Shown here one piece after another: positions 45,439 to 56,000 of a DNA stretch of 64,000 nt; within the stretch, counting starts at the first letter, position 1, and each line of letters starts with the position of its first letter. The position numbers and the translations under genes were made by a program. This DNA comes from Chlamydia felis Fe/C-56 (lineage in GTDB: Bacteria > Chlamydiota > Chlamydiia > Chlamydiales > Chlamydiaceae): NCBI RefSeq assembly GCF_000009945.1, contig NC_007899.1:1102240-1166239 (forward strand). Direction: 5' to 3'. The notes under the pieces were generated by a model that ran no database searches, was not told where the DNA came from, and saw nothing but the letters and a program-made list of their open reading frames with translations.

Positions 45439-46308
45439 ATGCAGATATATCCGCCTCCCCAAGAACCTTTATTAGGCGCCCACACATCCACCTCAGGGGG
45501 TCTGCAAAATGCCATCTACGAAGGTCAAGAAATCGGGGCTTCTACTATTCAAATGTTTACCGCCAATCAAAGACAATGGCGTAGACGTCCTCTTACCGAC
45601 ACCATGGTAAATTCTTTTAAACAAGCTCTTGAAGAAACCTCTTTATCTTATATTATGAGCCATGCTGGCTACTTAATTAATCCTGGGGCACCTAACCCAG
45701 AAATCCTAGAAAAAAGTCGTATTTGCATACAGCAAGAGATTCAAGATTGTATATCTTTAGGAATCTCTTTTGTTAATTTCCATCCTGGTGCAGCTGTCAA
45801 TGACACAAAGGAAGCTTGTTTAGATAGAATTGTTTCAAGTTTTTCTTTGGTTGAGCCTTTATTTGAAGACTCCCCTCCTCTTGTTGTCCTTTTTGAAACT
45901 ACCGCGGGTCAAGGAACCCTTGTCGGAAGTAATTTTGAAGAACTTGGCTATCTAATAGACAAACTTAAGCATAAAATCCCTGTAGGAGTTTGCATAGATA
46001 CATGTCATATCTTTGCTGCTGGTTATGATATTACCTCTCCAGACTCTTGGAAGCAAGTGCTCAGAAATTTTGATGATCACGTTGGCTTATCATATTTAAG
46101 AGCTTTTCACCTTAACGACTCTATGTTTCCCCTAGGACAACACAAGGATCGCCATGCGCCTATCGGAGAGGGAGATATAGGGATTGAAAGTTTTAAATTT
46201 CTTATGACCGATAAAGCCACGCGGATGATCCCTAAGTACCTAGAGACTCCTGGAGGCCCAGACTTATGGGCAAAAGAAATCAGTCTATTGCAAAGTTTTC
46301 AAAAGTAA
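45439..46308 (+). CDS. nfo: Endonuclease IV (apurinic/apyrimidinic endonuclease)
   Basis: Zinc-dependent AP endonuclease for base excision repair, 289 residues. Metal-site motifs in order: [52 protein letters not shown], and [14 protein letters not shown] at 45439 follows CGGAG by 9 nt and matches the family start; a longer frame from 45346 overlaps the murJ start and is rejected. TIM-barrel enzyme acting in the cytoplasm. Confidence 0.96.
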   Translation: MQIYPPPQEPLLGAHTSTSGGLQNAIYEGQEIGASTIQMFTANQRQWRRRPLTDTMVNSFKQALEETSLSYIMSHAGYLINPGAPNPEILEKSRICIQQEIQDCISLGISFVNFHPGAAVNDTKEACLDRIVSSFSLVEPLFEDSPPLVVLFETTAGQGTLVGSNFEELGYLIDKLKHKIPVGVCIDTCHIFAAGYDITSPDSWKQVLRNFDDHVGLSYLRAFHLNDSMFPLGQHKDRHAPIGEGDIGIESFKFLMTDKATRMIPKYLETPGGPDLWAKEISLLQSFQK

Positions 46309-46328
46309 GTGAAAGAAAAAAATTAGAA

Positions 46329-46362
46329 GCGCCAGCTAAAGGTAGGCGGCGCCTCTCTTTTT
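46329..46362 (+). terminator. Terminator after nfo
   Basis: GCGCC (46329-46333) with GGCGC (46348-46352), extended inside by GC/GC, is followed by CTCTCTTTTT. It lies 20 nt past the nfo stop and faces the converging rpsD. Confidence 0.65.
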
Positions 46363-46376
46363 GGAAGAAAGAAATT

Positions 46377-47006
46377 TTATGTTCTGTGAGACAAGAACTC
46401 ACATACCACAGAAATGTCAACAGGTAAAGGAAGTTGTGCTTCCATTTGATCTTGTTCTGGAGACATTAAAAGTTCTCCTTTGAAGTTGCCTTTATCTAAA
46501 GAGATATAAGAAGGCAAAGAACTTTCGTCTTTATTTTCCAAAGATTCTTGAACAGACTGTAATTTTCTAGATTTTTCTTTTAAAGAAACTTGCATTCCTG
46601 GACGCAGGAAAAAGGATCTTCTATCTACTTTTTTCCCGTTTACCAGCACATGTCCATGAGCAACTAGTTGTTGCGCAGCAAAAATGGTTTTAGCAAATCC
46701 CATGCGGTAAACCATGTTATCGAGGCGGCATTCAAATCTTTCTAAAAACATTTTTGTGACGCTGCCCTGCTTGTGAACAACTTCTTTGAATGCTTTAACA
46801 AGCTGCTTTTCTAAAATCATGCCGTAGCAAGCTTTTAACTTTTGCTTTTCCTCAAGCTGAAGACCGTAGTCAGACTTTTTCTTTCTCTGCATACCGTGCT
46901 GACCTGGAGGATGGGGCTTTTTGAGCAGAGGGTTTCGGCTTCTTCCAAAAATATTCGCTCCAAAACGCCTTGCTATTCTATTTTTAGGGCCACAATATCG
47001 AGCCAT
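46377..47006 (-). CDS. rpsD: 30S ribosomal protein S4
   Basis: Primary 16S rRNA-binding protein that nucleates 30S assembly, 209 residues. The N-terminal zinc-less domain starts [28 protein letters not shown] is conserved, and the S4 fold at about 95-160 includes [34 protein letters not shown] at 47006. It is transcribed alone here rather than in a ribosomal operon, from a promoter about 80-110 nt upstream. Confidence 0.97.
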   Translation of the reverse strand: MARYCGPKNRIARRFGANIFGRSRNPLLKKPHPPGQHGMQRKKKSDYGLQLEEKQKLKACYGMILEKQLVKAFKEVVHKQGSVTKMFLERFECRLDNMVYRMGFAKTIFAAQQLVAHGHVLVNGKKVDRRSFFLRPGMQVSLKEKSRKLQSVQESLENKDESSLPSYISLDKGNFKGELLMSPEQDQMEAQLPLPVDISVVCEFLSHRT

Positions 47007-47088
47007 GTATTTTAGTCCTTTATTTAGTCCTTAGAAATGATTCACGCGCCCTTAGTCTTTTCCAGATAAAGGTAGCAGCGCTATTTTC

Positions 47089-47117
47089 GGTATAACCTGG
47101 AAGATTTTCCTCGCCAA
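47089..47117 (-). promoter_or_regulatory. Putative rpsD promoter
   Basis: On the minus strand TTGGCG (47117-47112), 17-nt spacer, TATACC (47094-47089). It leaves a leader of about 75 nt before rpsD, long enough for S4 autoregulation as in other bacteria, though no specific structure was identified. Confidence 0.6.
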
Positions 47118-47227
47118 CAAAGAAAAATAACTACTCACCTAGTTGACAAAATACCAAAGAGCATTTTAGTTCCAATCCTAATTTTCTACAATGGAATTAT
47201 TTCCGAGAATATGCTAGGGTTTTTCTC

Positions 47228-48205
47228 ATGAAAAAGAATTATTACGCTTTAGCTTATTATCACTTCACTCGTGTAGATAATCCTCAAGAGGAAATTGCGT
47301 TGCACAAGGAACTATTTAAAAAATTAGACGTTTCTTGCCGCATTTACATATCTGAACAGGGAATTAATGGCCAATTCAGTGGTTATCAACCCGACGCAGA
47401 ATACTACATGAACTGGCTCAAACAGCGTCCCGGATTTTCAAATGTAAAATTTAAAATTCACCACATTGAAGAAAATATTTTTCCTCGTGCGACAGTAAAG
47501 TATCGAAAAGAGTTAGTGGCTCTTGGTTGTGATGTGGACTTGTCTAATCAAGGAAAGCATATTTCTCCAAAAGAATGGCATGAAAAACTGGAAGAGAATC
47601 GCTGTCTAGTTTTAGATGTAAGGAATAATTACGAATGGAAAATCGGACATTTTGAAAATGCTGTTCTTCCAGACATTCAAACTTTTCGTGAATTTCCTGA
47701 GTACGCAGAACAATTATCTAAAGAGCACGATCCAGAAACTACTCCCGTGATGATGTATTGCACTGGGGGCATACGTTGTGAGTTATATTCTTCTCTTCTT
47801 TTAGAAAAAGGTTTTAAAGAAGTGTATCAACTTGATGGTGGTGTTATAGCCTATGGTCAGGCTATGGGCACAGGGAAGTGGCGAGGAAAACTATTTGTAT
47901 TTGATGATCGTTTAGCTGTGCCTATTGATGAGGCAGACACCGATGTTTCTCCCATTGCGCAATGTTCGCATTGTGAGGCTAGCTGCGATACTTATTACAA
48001 CTGCGCCAATACAGACTGCAATAATTTATTCATCTGTTGTGAGGAGTGCATTCACTCTACAAAAGGATGTTGTTCTCAGGAATGCTCCCAAGCTCCTAGA
48101 ATACGCTCTTTCTCTACATCGAGGGGAAACAAACCTTTCCGCCGCATGCACTTATGCGAAATCTCGGAAGAGCAAGAAAAACCCCTTAGCTGCTGTTTAC
48201 GTTAA
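47228..48205 (+). CDS. trhO: Rhodanese-domain tRNA uridine hydroxylase TrhO (YceA)
   Basis: Oxygen-dependent hydroxylase that makes 5-hydroxyuridine at tRNA position 34 in E. coli; 325 residues. An N-terminal acylphosphatase-like domain (ISEQGINGQFSG at 42-53) is followed by a rhodanese domain at about 120-215 with active cysteine C178 in YCTGGIRCE. The C-terminal 90 residues are cysteine-rich (CSHCEASCDTYYNCANTDCN, CCEECIHSTKGCCSQEC) and probably bind metal. ATG at 47228. CT627 counterpart; divergent from rpsD. Confidence 0.92.
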   Translation: MKKNYYALAYYHFTRVDNPQEEIALHKELFKKLDVSCRIYISEQGINGQFSGYQPDAEYYMNWLKQRPGFSNVKFKIHHIEENIFPRATVKYRKELVALGCDVDLSNQGKHISPKEWHEKLEENRCLVLDVRNNYEWKIGHFENAVLPDIQTFREFPEYAEQLSKEHDPETTPVMMYCTGGIRCELYSSLLLEKGFKEVYQLDGGVIAYGQAMGTGKWRGKLFVFDDRLAVPIDEADTDVSPIAQCSHCEASCDTYYNCANTDCNNLFICCEECIHSTKGCCSQECSQAPRIRSFSTSRGNKPFRRMHLCEISEEQEKPLSCCLR

Positions 48206-48240
48206 AAATAGAATGGCTGAACAACTAACTTTACCTTGAA

Positions 48241-49953
48241 CTAGGCCTTTTCGGTCTGGTTCAGGGATAAATGGTATGTGATTTTTTTGCAGGATACTTT
48301 CTTATGTGATAAGAAAATATCTTTTACATTAATTCCTCGTTCCAGCAACACCCTAGAGAATATGTCTATACTCTCTTCTTTTCCCAAGCAAATCACGCAT
48401 AAATCTGGCTGTTTTTTCAATAACACCTGTAAATTTTTAGCCTGTAAGACCGCCCAAGCTTCTTTTATACTTCGATCACTTGTTTCATTAAGATCGGAAA
48501 TCACTGTAGGAACGCAGTAAGAGATTAATCTAGTTGTCCAACCAGGTTGCAGTCTTTGATCTAGAATCACCACGGTAGAGCGTACTGTTTTTGGCAACAT
48601 TGCTAATACGCGTCGTACCTCTCGATAAGAGTGGGTGCGGACCATATAACAAACAGGAGCAATGGACTTAGGGAGTTTCAGGTAGCTCCCCAGTTGTTTT
48701 ATTAACACAGCGCTGAGCACTAAACGATAGACCAACTCTTTCCAAATCCATAAAAGCCATAGGCCTATACCAAAAATGATGATTCCTATGTATAGGAAGC
48801 TCATCTCTGGAGGCAGACTCAATCCTGATCCTAAAATTCTTAAAATGCCCGCAGCAATTAATACCCCAACAAAATCTAAAAAATTATTTGCGGCCAAGAT
48901 TTGTCCACGTTTATGTTCTGGACTCGCGTATTGTATATAGGCGTGTAGGGGCACTTGATACACTCCGCCTAAGAATCCCAAGAGAACTAGAAAGAACATC
49001 ACCCCAGCTAAAGAACAAGAAACAGCATAGAGTCCCATAAAAGCAAGGCCCAGGCCTAAAGTCATGATGGGAACATAACCTAGCTTAATATCTTTTCCCG
49101 AGAGCCACCCCGTAATATAGGACCCAGCTCCGACTCCTAGAGCTACGAGAGGAAACAGGTAACCTCCGTAATGCTTGGGGTACCCCAATGTAAATTCTAC
49201 AAAAGGAATTATCTCCACTTGTGTATAAGCTCCCACCAAGAGGAAGAGAGCCACAAGAAAAATAGATAGGGTTAGGTAGTACACATGACGAGTATCTTTA
49301 ACGATCTCCCAAAGATCTTTAAAGCTTACATAAGTAATTTTTTGACTGCGATTTTTAATGTTGCTTGGGCGGATTCTCCAGGCAACAAAAGTACTTATAA
49401 TAGAAGAAAAAACGCAGAATGATGTTGAAAATACGTAACAATTAATCGCTAGATTTTTAGTAAGATCAACGAGTAGAGGAGCACAGCATGACCCTAAAAT
49501 ACTCCCTGTATAAGTTACTGCGGTCATAACCCCATTAGCCTTAGACAAATAATCTAAAGGCAACATTTCTGGGAGAATTCCCATTTTTGCCGGACCAAAA
49601 ATAGCCGTGTGACTAGCCATAAGAATCAAAACTATATAGCCACCAACAGCAGATTGTATGTAGAAAAAATACAAACCCAGGGAAGTACAGATAATTTCAA
49701 TAAGACGCGTAACTAAGATAATGTTTCGTTTCTGGTATCTATCTGATAAACTTCCTGCCAAAGGTGCTAGTAAAAGAAACGGCAAAGCAAAGAACAAACT
49801 TACGTACGACAGTATCTTAGCATTCTCTGTCAAACTTTTCCCTTCTAGAAGGAAAAAGACTAAAAGAAACTTGTAGAGATTGTCATTTAATATCGTAAGA
49901 AAATGCGTTATTACTAAAGCACGAAAAGACTTTTTCTGTATTGATATATCCAT
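48241..49953 (-). CDS. lplT: LplT/YgeD-like MFS transporter with C-terminal extension
   Basis: A 570-residue inner-membrane protein with about 12 hydrophobic helices in residues 10-410. It starts MDISIQKKSFRALVITHFLT and continues with NDNLYKF, matching LplT, the lysophospholipid flippase (CT641 type). E. coli LplT ends after about 400 residues; here a soluble tail of roughly 150 follows. The segment THSYREVRRVLAMLP / TVVILDQRLQPGW / SDRSIKEAWAVLQ can be laid over PlsC-type acyltransferases fused to LplT in other bacteria, but the HX4D catalytic motif is absent. ATG 49953 is chosen; the 4-codon longer start is TTG. The ATG overlaps the divergent recC ATG in the tetranucleotide CATG. Substrate here is uncertain. 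Confidence 0.85.
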   Translation of the reverse strand: MDISIQKKSFRALVITHFLTILNDNLYKFLLVFFLLEGKSLTENAKILSYVSLFFALPFLLLAPLAGSLSDRYQKRNIILVTRLIEIICTSLGLYFFYIQSAVGGYIVLILMASHTAIFGPAKMGILPEMLPLDYLSKANGVMTAVTYTGSILGSCCAPLLVDLTKNLAINCYVFSTSFCVFSSIISTFVAWRIRPSNIKNRSQKITYVSFKDLWEIVKDTRHVYYLTLSIFLVALFLLVGAYTQVEIIPFVEFTLGYPKHYGGYLFPLVALGVGAGSYITGWLSGKDIKLGYVPIMTLGLGLAFMGLYAVSCSLAGVMFFLVLLGFLGGVYQVPLHAYIQYASPEHKRGQILAANNFLDFVGVLIAAGILRILGSGLSLPPEMSFLYIGIIIFGIGLWLLWIWKELVYRLVLSAVLIKQLGSYLKLPKSIAPVCYMVRTHSYREVRRVLAMLPKTVRSTVVILDQRLQPGWTTRLISYCVPTVISDLNETSDRSIKEAWAVLQAKNLQVLLKKQPDLCVICLGKEESIDIFSRVLLERGINVKDIFLSHKKVSCKKITYHLSLNQTEKA

Positions 49954-52900
49954 GAACGCGACCAAGCATAGTCAGGCAATTTTTAGCAATTCCCCCATTC
50001 ATCTATTAGCTAAACTTGCAGAAGATCTATTTTCTACTTATCAACAGCCATTTACTAAAAGATGGATTCTTGTTGCCAATACAGAAGTAGGGCATTGGCT
50101 ACGTAGAGAACTGACTAATGCTACGAGTAACCATATTTTCATGGGGACGACCATTTTCTCTTCTTCTGACTCCCTTGTCAAACATTTATTCTCGGAAGTT
50201 TGTCACGAAAAACCTTTACTTCCTGACCATATAACACTTCCTTTATTTATACACGAGCTACTAAATAACACCCCCTCACCTGAGGGTATTTCTCAAAGCT
50301 CTCGTCTTTTTTCCGAGCCGTCTTATAGTTTAACCAAAAACCTAGCAACTGTTTTTAAAAAGTTTTTTACATTTTCGCAAACCCCATCGGAAAACAATCG
50401 TTATCATAAGCACCTATTTTCTCAGTTAGATAAGCATTTTATGCCCACAGAGAAGATCTTCTCTTCGATATTAGCATCTCTGAATTCTGAAAAACAAAAT
50501 CGTTCTCTGCACATCTTTGGTTACTCCCACTTACCCAGTCATTTTGCGACGTTTTTCACAGAACTCAGCCAATTTTTCCCTGTATACTTTTATTGTTTTT
50601 CACCAAGTCGAGAATATTTCGGAGATTTATTATCGGATAAATCTATAGACTTCCTCTGGCGTCAACTTATCAATCAGCCGAACAGAGATGCTTGGCAACA
50701 CTATGTTTTAGCAGATAGGCAAGCCTTGCTTGCCAATCTCTCTCATAAATCCCAAGCGTCTCAAAATTTCTTCTTAGACAAAGAGATTCACTATCACGAA
50801 GCTTTCATTGCACCTCAAGAAACCACATCTTTGGGGGTTGTGCAAAGCAATTTATTCCACCTACGCCCCAATGTCCCAGAAGACATTCTAGATAAAAAAC
50901 AAACTATAACTATCAGCAAAGCTTTAAACCCCTCTAGAGAAGTACATGAAGTTTTTTTGAAAATCTCTATGCTATTACACAAAGGGATCCGTCCTGAAGA
51001 GATCTTTATTTTATCTTCTCGTTTAGAAAACTATACCGTGTTTTTAAAAGCGGTATTCCAACCACATCTACCCCTATACTTCACCAATAGCACATCATCA
51101 CAAGCTGAAGATTTAAAAGAAAAAATTTTGCTCCTCTCATCGATTTTACAAACACAGGGCAATTTATACCGTCTGTTACAACTTCTCACCCACCCTCAAT
51201 TACAAAACCCTATAGAGACAAGTAAAACCCCTTATCTTTTGAAAAGACTCTCTAGTGAGTGGGAAAAGCTGTACAAAGGCAATGGGACTCAGATACAAAG
51301 CTTAGGAGATAGTATTCTGGATGAATATCCCTTTGTTGAAGAACATGGAAAAGTCAGCCAAATAGAAGATTGGGAACGCATACTTCCCCTGCTCTATGAT
51401 CTACAAAAATTTGTAAACATTTACACCTCTGATGCGGTTTTAACTTACGAAGAGCATTGTAACCACATTCTATCTTTCCTAGAGTCAACTTTTGTTTTAT
51501 CTTCTGAGGAGCTATCCTTTATAGCTTCTCTTAGAAATTCGCTCTTCCCTGCTTTCTCGTCCTTAAAATGTTCTTTAACCTTTTTTACAGACTTCTGTTT
51601 GGATTTCTTCTCTCATTTTTGTGGGAACAGCCCTATTTATGATAAACCAGGGCCTTATGTGGGATCATTAGGAGATCTAAGTCTCATTCCTAAGGGATAC
51701 ACGTTTATTCTAGGAGCAAATAAACAAACTCCAACTATTGATTTACTAGATCTTGTTGACACAACAACCCAAGAAGAACTTGTGTTTTCTTCCTCGGAAG
51801 ATGAAGAAAATTTCCATTTCCTTCAGACTATAGTTTCTACGAAACACGAACTCCATATTAGTTATCTATCTTCAGCTCATAATCCCGTTTTACCCTGTGC
51901 TTATGTGAATTATCTTCAGGATGCTCTAAATCTACCAACCACTCCTTTTCCCACAAAAGCTTATGCCTCATCATTATTTGCGGACCAAACTCTTGTTCAT
52001 ACCTCCCAGGAATACTACTACAAACTAGCGCAAGCGTTTTGTTCTACTAAAAAGCCTCTCCCTCTCCTATTTCAAACTCCCGATAGATCACCAAAGCTTC
52101 CCGCCCACTTGTCTGTTTCTCAAATTCTCAATGCAATTTTCTCTCCCCTAGATTTCTTTTTAAAATCTAATTATCATGTGTCTCTACGACCTCCTTCGAC
52201 ATTAGAAGCTCGAGAAAAGCTCTTTCCCACAAAAAAGCAAGTTATGCTTTTTTGGGAAAATCACCTCTCAAATACTTCTGAGAACATGTCAGATAATTAT
52301 TTATCTTCTTTTTCCAAGGATATCTTTGCTTCCTATGATGAGATAATAGCAAAATGGCTCGAAAATGCTCGTTTGAATCCTCTCACAACCCCATATTCTG
52401 TAATTTTTTCTTCTTCTTTATTTCACGACCATCTTCTTGATCATGATCAGGTACTTCCTCCCGTTTCGATAACCCTGAATAAAGAAGACGTCTCCCTACA
52501 CGGAAGATTTTCAGGCGTGTTCTCTAATGGTCTTTATCTGTGTTCTATTGATCCTGCAGCCAAAACAAAAAAGACCGAGAAGAAAACGAAATCTATCCCT
52601 GAAAACACCTTTGAACTGCAAAATCTGTTAAAAGCCTATATGGCAATAGCCATGTTACAACAGTCTCAGGTTCTTTCAGAAAACGCCATAATAAGAAATA
52701 TCTTCTCTCAAGATGCCTTTGAGGATCTTCCTCTTCCTTTTTCTAATCCTCAAGCATACTTAAACCGGGTTCTTCAGGTATACCAGTTGATGAGAGATTA
52801 TCCTATTCCTTTAATTTCTTCTGATTGTTGGAAATTTTTAGATAATTCTGAAAAGTTTCATGACGCTGTACACACAGCTATCGAGACTGATATGAACAAT

Positions 52901-53020
52901 CCTTCTCTATCGATTTTTTGGAAATTTCACAATTGTGATTACCTAAATCAATTCTCTGTGAACGAAGAACAACGTTTAATGATACTTTCTTTGTTTAAGG
53001 ACGCGCATGAAACCGTTTGA
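49952..53020 (+). CDS. recC: RecC subunit of exodeoxyribonuclease V
   Basis: A 1022-residue, helicase-like but inactive subunit that scans for Chi and splits DNA ends in RecBCD. It is recognisable by the N-terminal SNSPIHLLAKLAEDLFS, KRWILVANTEVGHWLRREL, and LHIFGYSHLPSHFATFF, followed by KALNPSREVHEVFLKISMLL, the family hallmark. No Walker motifs, as expected. ATG at 49952 shares bases with the divergent transporter start; an upstream TTG at 49880 is less likely. The 3' end overlaps recB by 14 nt, indicating coupled translation. Confidence 0.92.
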   Translation: MNATKHSQAIFSNSPIHLLAKLAEDLFSTYQQPFTKRWILVANTEVGHWLRRELTNATSNHIFMGTTIFSSSDSLVKHLFSEVCHEKPLLPDHITLPLFIHELLNNTPSPEGISQSSRLFSEPSYSLTKNLATVFKKFFTFSQTPSENNRYHKHLFSQLDKHFMPTEKIFSSILASLNSEKQNRSLHIFGYSHLPSHFATFFTELSQFFPVYFYCFSPSREYFGDLLSDKSIDFLWRQLINQPNRDAWQHYVLADRQALLANLSHKSQASQNFFLDKEIHYHEAFIAPQETTSLGVVQSNLFHLRPNVPEDILDKKQTITISKALNPSREVHEVFLKISMLLHKGIRPEEIFILSSRLENYTVFLKAVFQPHLPLYFTNSTSSQAEDLKEKILLLSSILQTQGNLYRLLQLLTHPQLQNPIETSKTPYLLKRLSSEWEKLYKGNGTQIQSLGDSILDEYPFVEEHGKVSQIEDWERILPLLYDLQKFVNIYTSDAVLTYEEHCNHILSFLESTFVLSSEELSFIASLRNSLFPAFSSLKCSLTFFTDFCLDFFSHFCGNSPIYDKPGPYVGSLGDLSLIPKGYTFILGANKQTPTIDLLDLVDTTTQEELVFSSSEDEENFHFLQTIVSTKHELHISYLSSAHNPVLPCAYVNYLQDALNLPTTPFPTKAYASSLFADQTLVHTSQEYYYKLAQAFCSTKKPLPLLFQTPDRSPKLPAHLSVSQILNAIFSPLDFFLKSNYHVSLRPPSTLEAREKLFPTKKQVMLFWENHLSNTSENMSDNYLSSFSKDIFASYDEIIAKWLENARLNPLTTPYSVIFSSSLFHDHLLDHDQVLPPVSITLNKEDVSLHGRFSGVFSNGLYLCSIDPAAKTKKTEKKTKSIPENTFELQNLLKAYMAIAMLQQSQVLSENAIIRNIFSQDAFEDLPLPFSNPQAYLNRVLQVYQLMRDYPIPLISSDCWKFLDNSEKFHDAVHTAIETDMNNPSLSIFWKFHNCDYLNQFSVNEEQRLMILSLFKDAHETV

Positions 53021-56000
53021 TATTTTTAATCCTCAAACATCTATTCATGGAAAATATTTCTTGGAAGCCTCTGCGGGAACGGGAAAGACATTTACTATTG
53101 AGCAAATTATTTTACGTGCTCTTTTAGAAGGTTCTGTTACCCGCACTGAAAACATTCTTGCGGTGACATTTACAAATGCCGCAACCAACGAATTAAAACT
53201 TAGAATTCAAGATAATCTTAAACGCGCCTTATCTCAGCTAAAATCTTCTCTTTCAGATCCTTCTCAGCCACTTCCTCCCTACTTGCCTGAACCTTGCGAT
53301 GTAAAGCAGCTTTACATGCAAATCCGCAATGCCCTAGCAACTATAGATCGCATGGCAATTTTTACTATTCATGGATTTTGTAATCACGTTTTACAGCTGC
53401 ATTTTCCTGACATGCAAATAACTCAGAAAAATGCAGCTCTTACGCACTCACAATCTATTTTTCATCATATTCGAAAATACTTATCTCAAGATCTTTGGGA
53501 AAATGTTTTATTTCCTGAACAATTTTATCTACTAGCTGCGCGATATAACACTAACTCTAAACATACATCCTTTTTAACAGACAAACTACTTTCTAGTTAT
53601 ACATTACAAACTTTTGAGCATCTGCCCCCGAAGAGCTTTACCTTATCCTCATTACAAACTTGGCACAATTCTATTCGATCTAAAATTAGGGATATTCCTA
53701 AAGAAGAGTTCTTAGAGCAATTACAGAACTATGTACGTAGTTTTAAAAAACAGCCGTTTTCTATAGCGGAGGACCTACAGCTTTTTGTAAGGAGTTTATA
53801 CGCAGTTGAAACATCCACGCAGTTATTGTCTTTTTCTAAAATAGCAGAAACTTTCCATCCTAAAAATCGTTTAGCACGTTATCAGCCTTGCCGAGCTTTT
53901 GGTTATATCGAAGAAACCTCATGGCTTCATAATACAGAACTATTTTGTAATGTAGATATCATCTTTAATACATTGCTTCACGATCTACAATCGTACTTAA
54001 AAAAGCACTATACGTGGTGGTTATCTCCTGATGAAAGCATTTTAGCTTTAGAAGAGCTTCTACTTTCTTCAAAAGCTGAAGAAATCATAGAAACTTTAAG
54101 AAAGCGCTTCCAATTAGTATTAATCGATGAATTCCAAGATACTGATAGGAAGCAATGGAATATTTTTTCAAAACTCTTTGCAAATGAGGAATTCTCCGGA
54201 TCCCTATTTCTTATAGGAGATCCCAAACAATCTATCTATGAATGGAGAAACGCAGATCTTGCTACATATCTAAAGGCTAAATCGACTTTCCCTAAAACCT
54301 CCCAGCTCCACCTCATAAATAATTACCGCTCTATACCGAAACTTATGGAGGCTGTTAACTTCCTCTTCTGTAAATGTTCACCTTTTCTAGAGATTCCTGG
54401 TTATGAACCTATAGAATACCACCCTCTATCTCCTCAAAGTTCAGAGTCTTTTGAAAATACGCAGCACTCTCCTATACATTTTTTTTCTTATAATGATGTT
54501 GCTGACCAGGCTGCATGGATTTCTCAAACAGCTTCTTATTTACAATCTACCTACGCAATTCCCTTGGGGCGCATGGCGATTTTAGTCTCAGACTCAGCGC
54601 AAGCTTTCGATCTCATCGCCCATTGCAGCATCCCCGTATCATTTTCTAAGAATAAGTCGATATTTCATCTTACAGAAACCTATCTGCTAACCTTAGCTTG
54701 GCTAGAGGCTATTCTCCATCCAGAAAGTTATGAGAAAATACAAAGAGTATTATTAAGCAGCCTATTTAGACATAATCTTCCCGAAGTTATAGAGAAGAAA
54801 GAGTTCTACTCTACTTATTTTTTCTCTCTACGCAGCTACATCTTTGATCACGGGCTCTTAGCTACCTTTTATCATTTTATGACTCTTCAAGGAGAAGCAT
54901 TATTAAAAACTCCACAAGGAGATCTTACCTTCCAAGAAATGGAAAGTCTCTGTGCTTATTTAGGAACCATTTCTTCACACCCTCAACATCAGCTCCTCTA
55001 TTTGCAATATTTCTCTGAAACAGGACGTTGGGAAGAAAGCTTATCTTTTTCTTCTTATTCTGAAGATTCGGAAATATTAAAAATCACCACCATTCACGCA
55101 TCTAAGGGATTAGAATACGATGTTGTTTTTTGCTCAGGATTAGATAAATCCAAGAAAAACAAAAGTGCGTCAGAATGGATTAGAGAAATGTATGTCGCCT
55201 GTACACGCGCAAAAAAACAACTATTTATTCCCATCCAAAATACTTCAAGCTCACGACGCAATACTGCTCTGACTAATTATGTAAAACAAGAAGGGGTGTA
55301 TAAATCTACTTCTGATTTAGCAGAAAGCTTATCAAAGGAACACCCGTTGCTTTTTTCTTTATCCAATACAAATGGGGTAGCGTCATCTGCTAGTCCTGCA
55401 TATAAAATTACCCCGCCATTAGTATTTGATTTATCTCCGAGCCCCTCTAAACAAATTTTCTCTTTTTCCTCAGTAAAATTGCTATTAGACAGAGAGGGTT
55501 CTTTAGAAAATGACGTAGCAGAACCTGAGAGATCTTTAGAACTTCCTAGAGGAAGAAAAACGGGAATTCTTATTCACAAAATTCTAGAGAATATGGCTCC
55601 TAATTTTAAGATTCCTCCTTCTAAAATCCTCACGACAGTAGCGCACTTCGTTAAAAACACCCATTTAGAGGGCTATGAAGAAACTATCGCTCAAAAACTC
55701 TTTGCAACGTTTTCCTCTCCACTATCTTTTACTACGGGAACGTTTGCTTTAACGGATGTCGTTCCCGACAAGATAGTCTGTGAAGAATCCTTCCTATTTT
55801 CTCACAAAGACCAGTTATGGCAAGGTGCGCTCGACTTATTTTTCGAGCACAAGAATAGATATTACATTATAGATTGGAAAACCTCATTCTTAGGAGAAAC
55901 AGCCTCAGCATACTCTCAGGAAAATCTCCTAAACTACATAAAAGAACAAAATCTCGATTATCAGGGAGCGATTTACACACACGCGGCACAACGTTTTCTT

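Noticed and set aside
47143..47171. TTGACA-17-TTAGTT as a trhO promoter
   Set aside because: The -35 box is perfect but the -10 box is poor; evidence insufficient to list as a feature.
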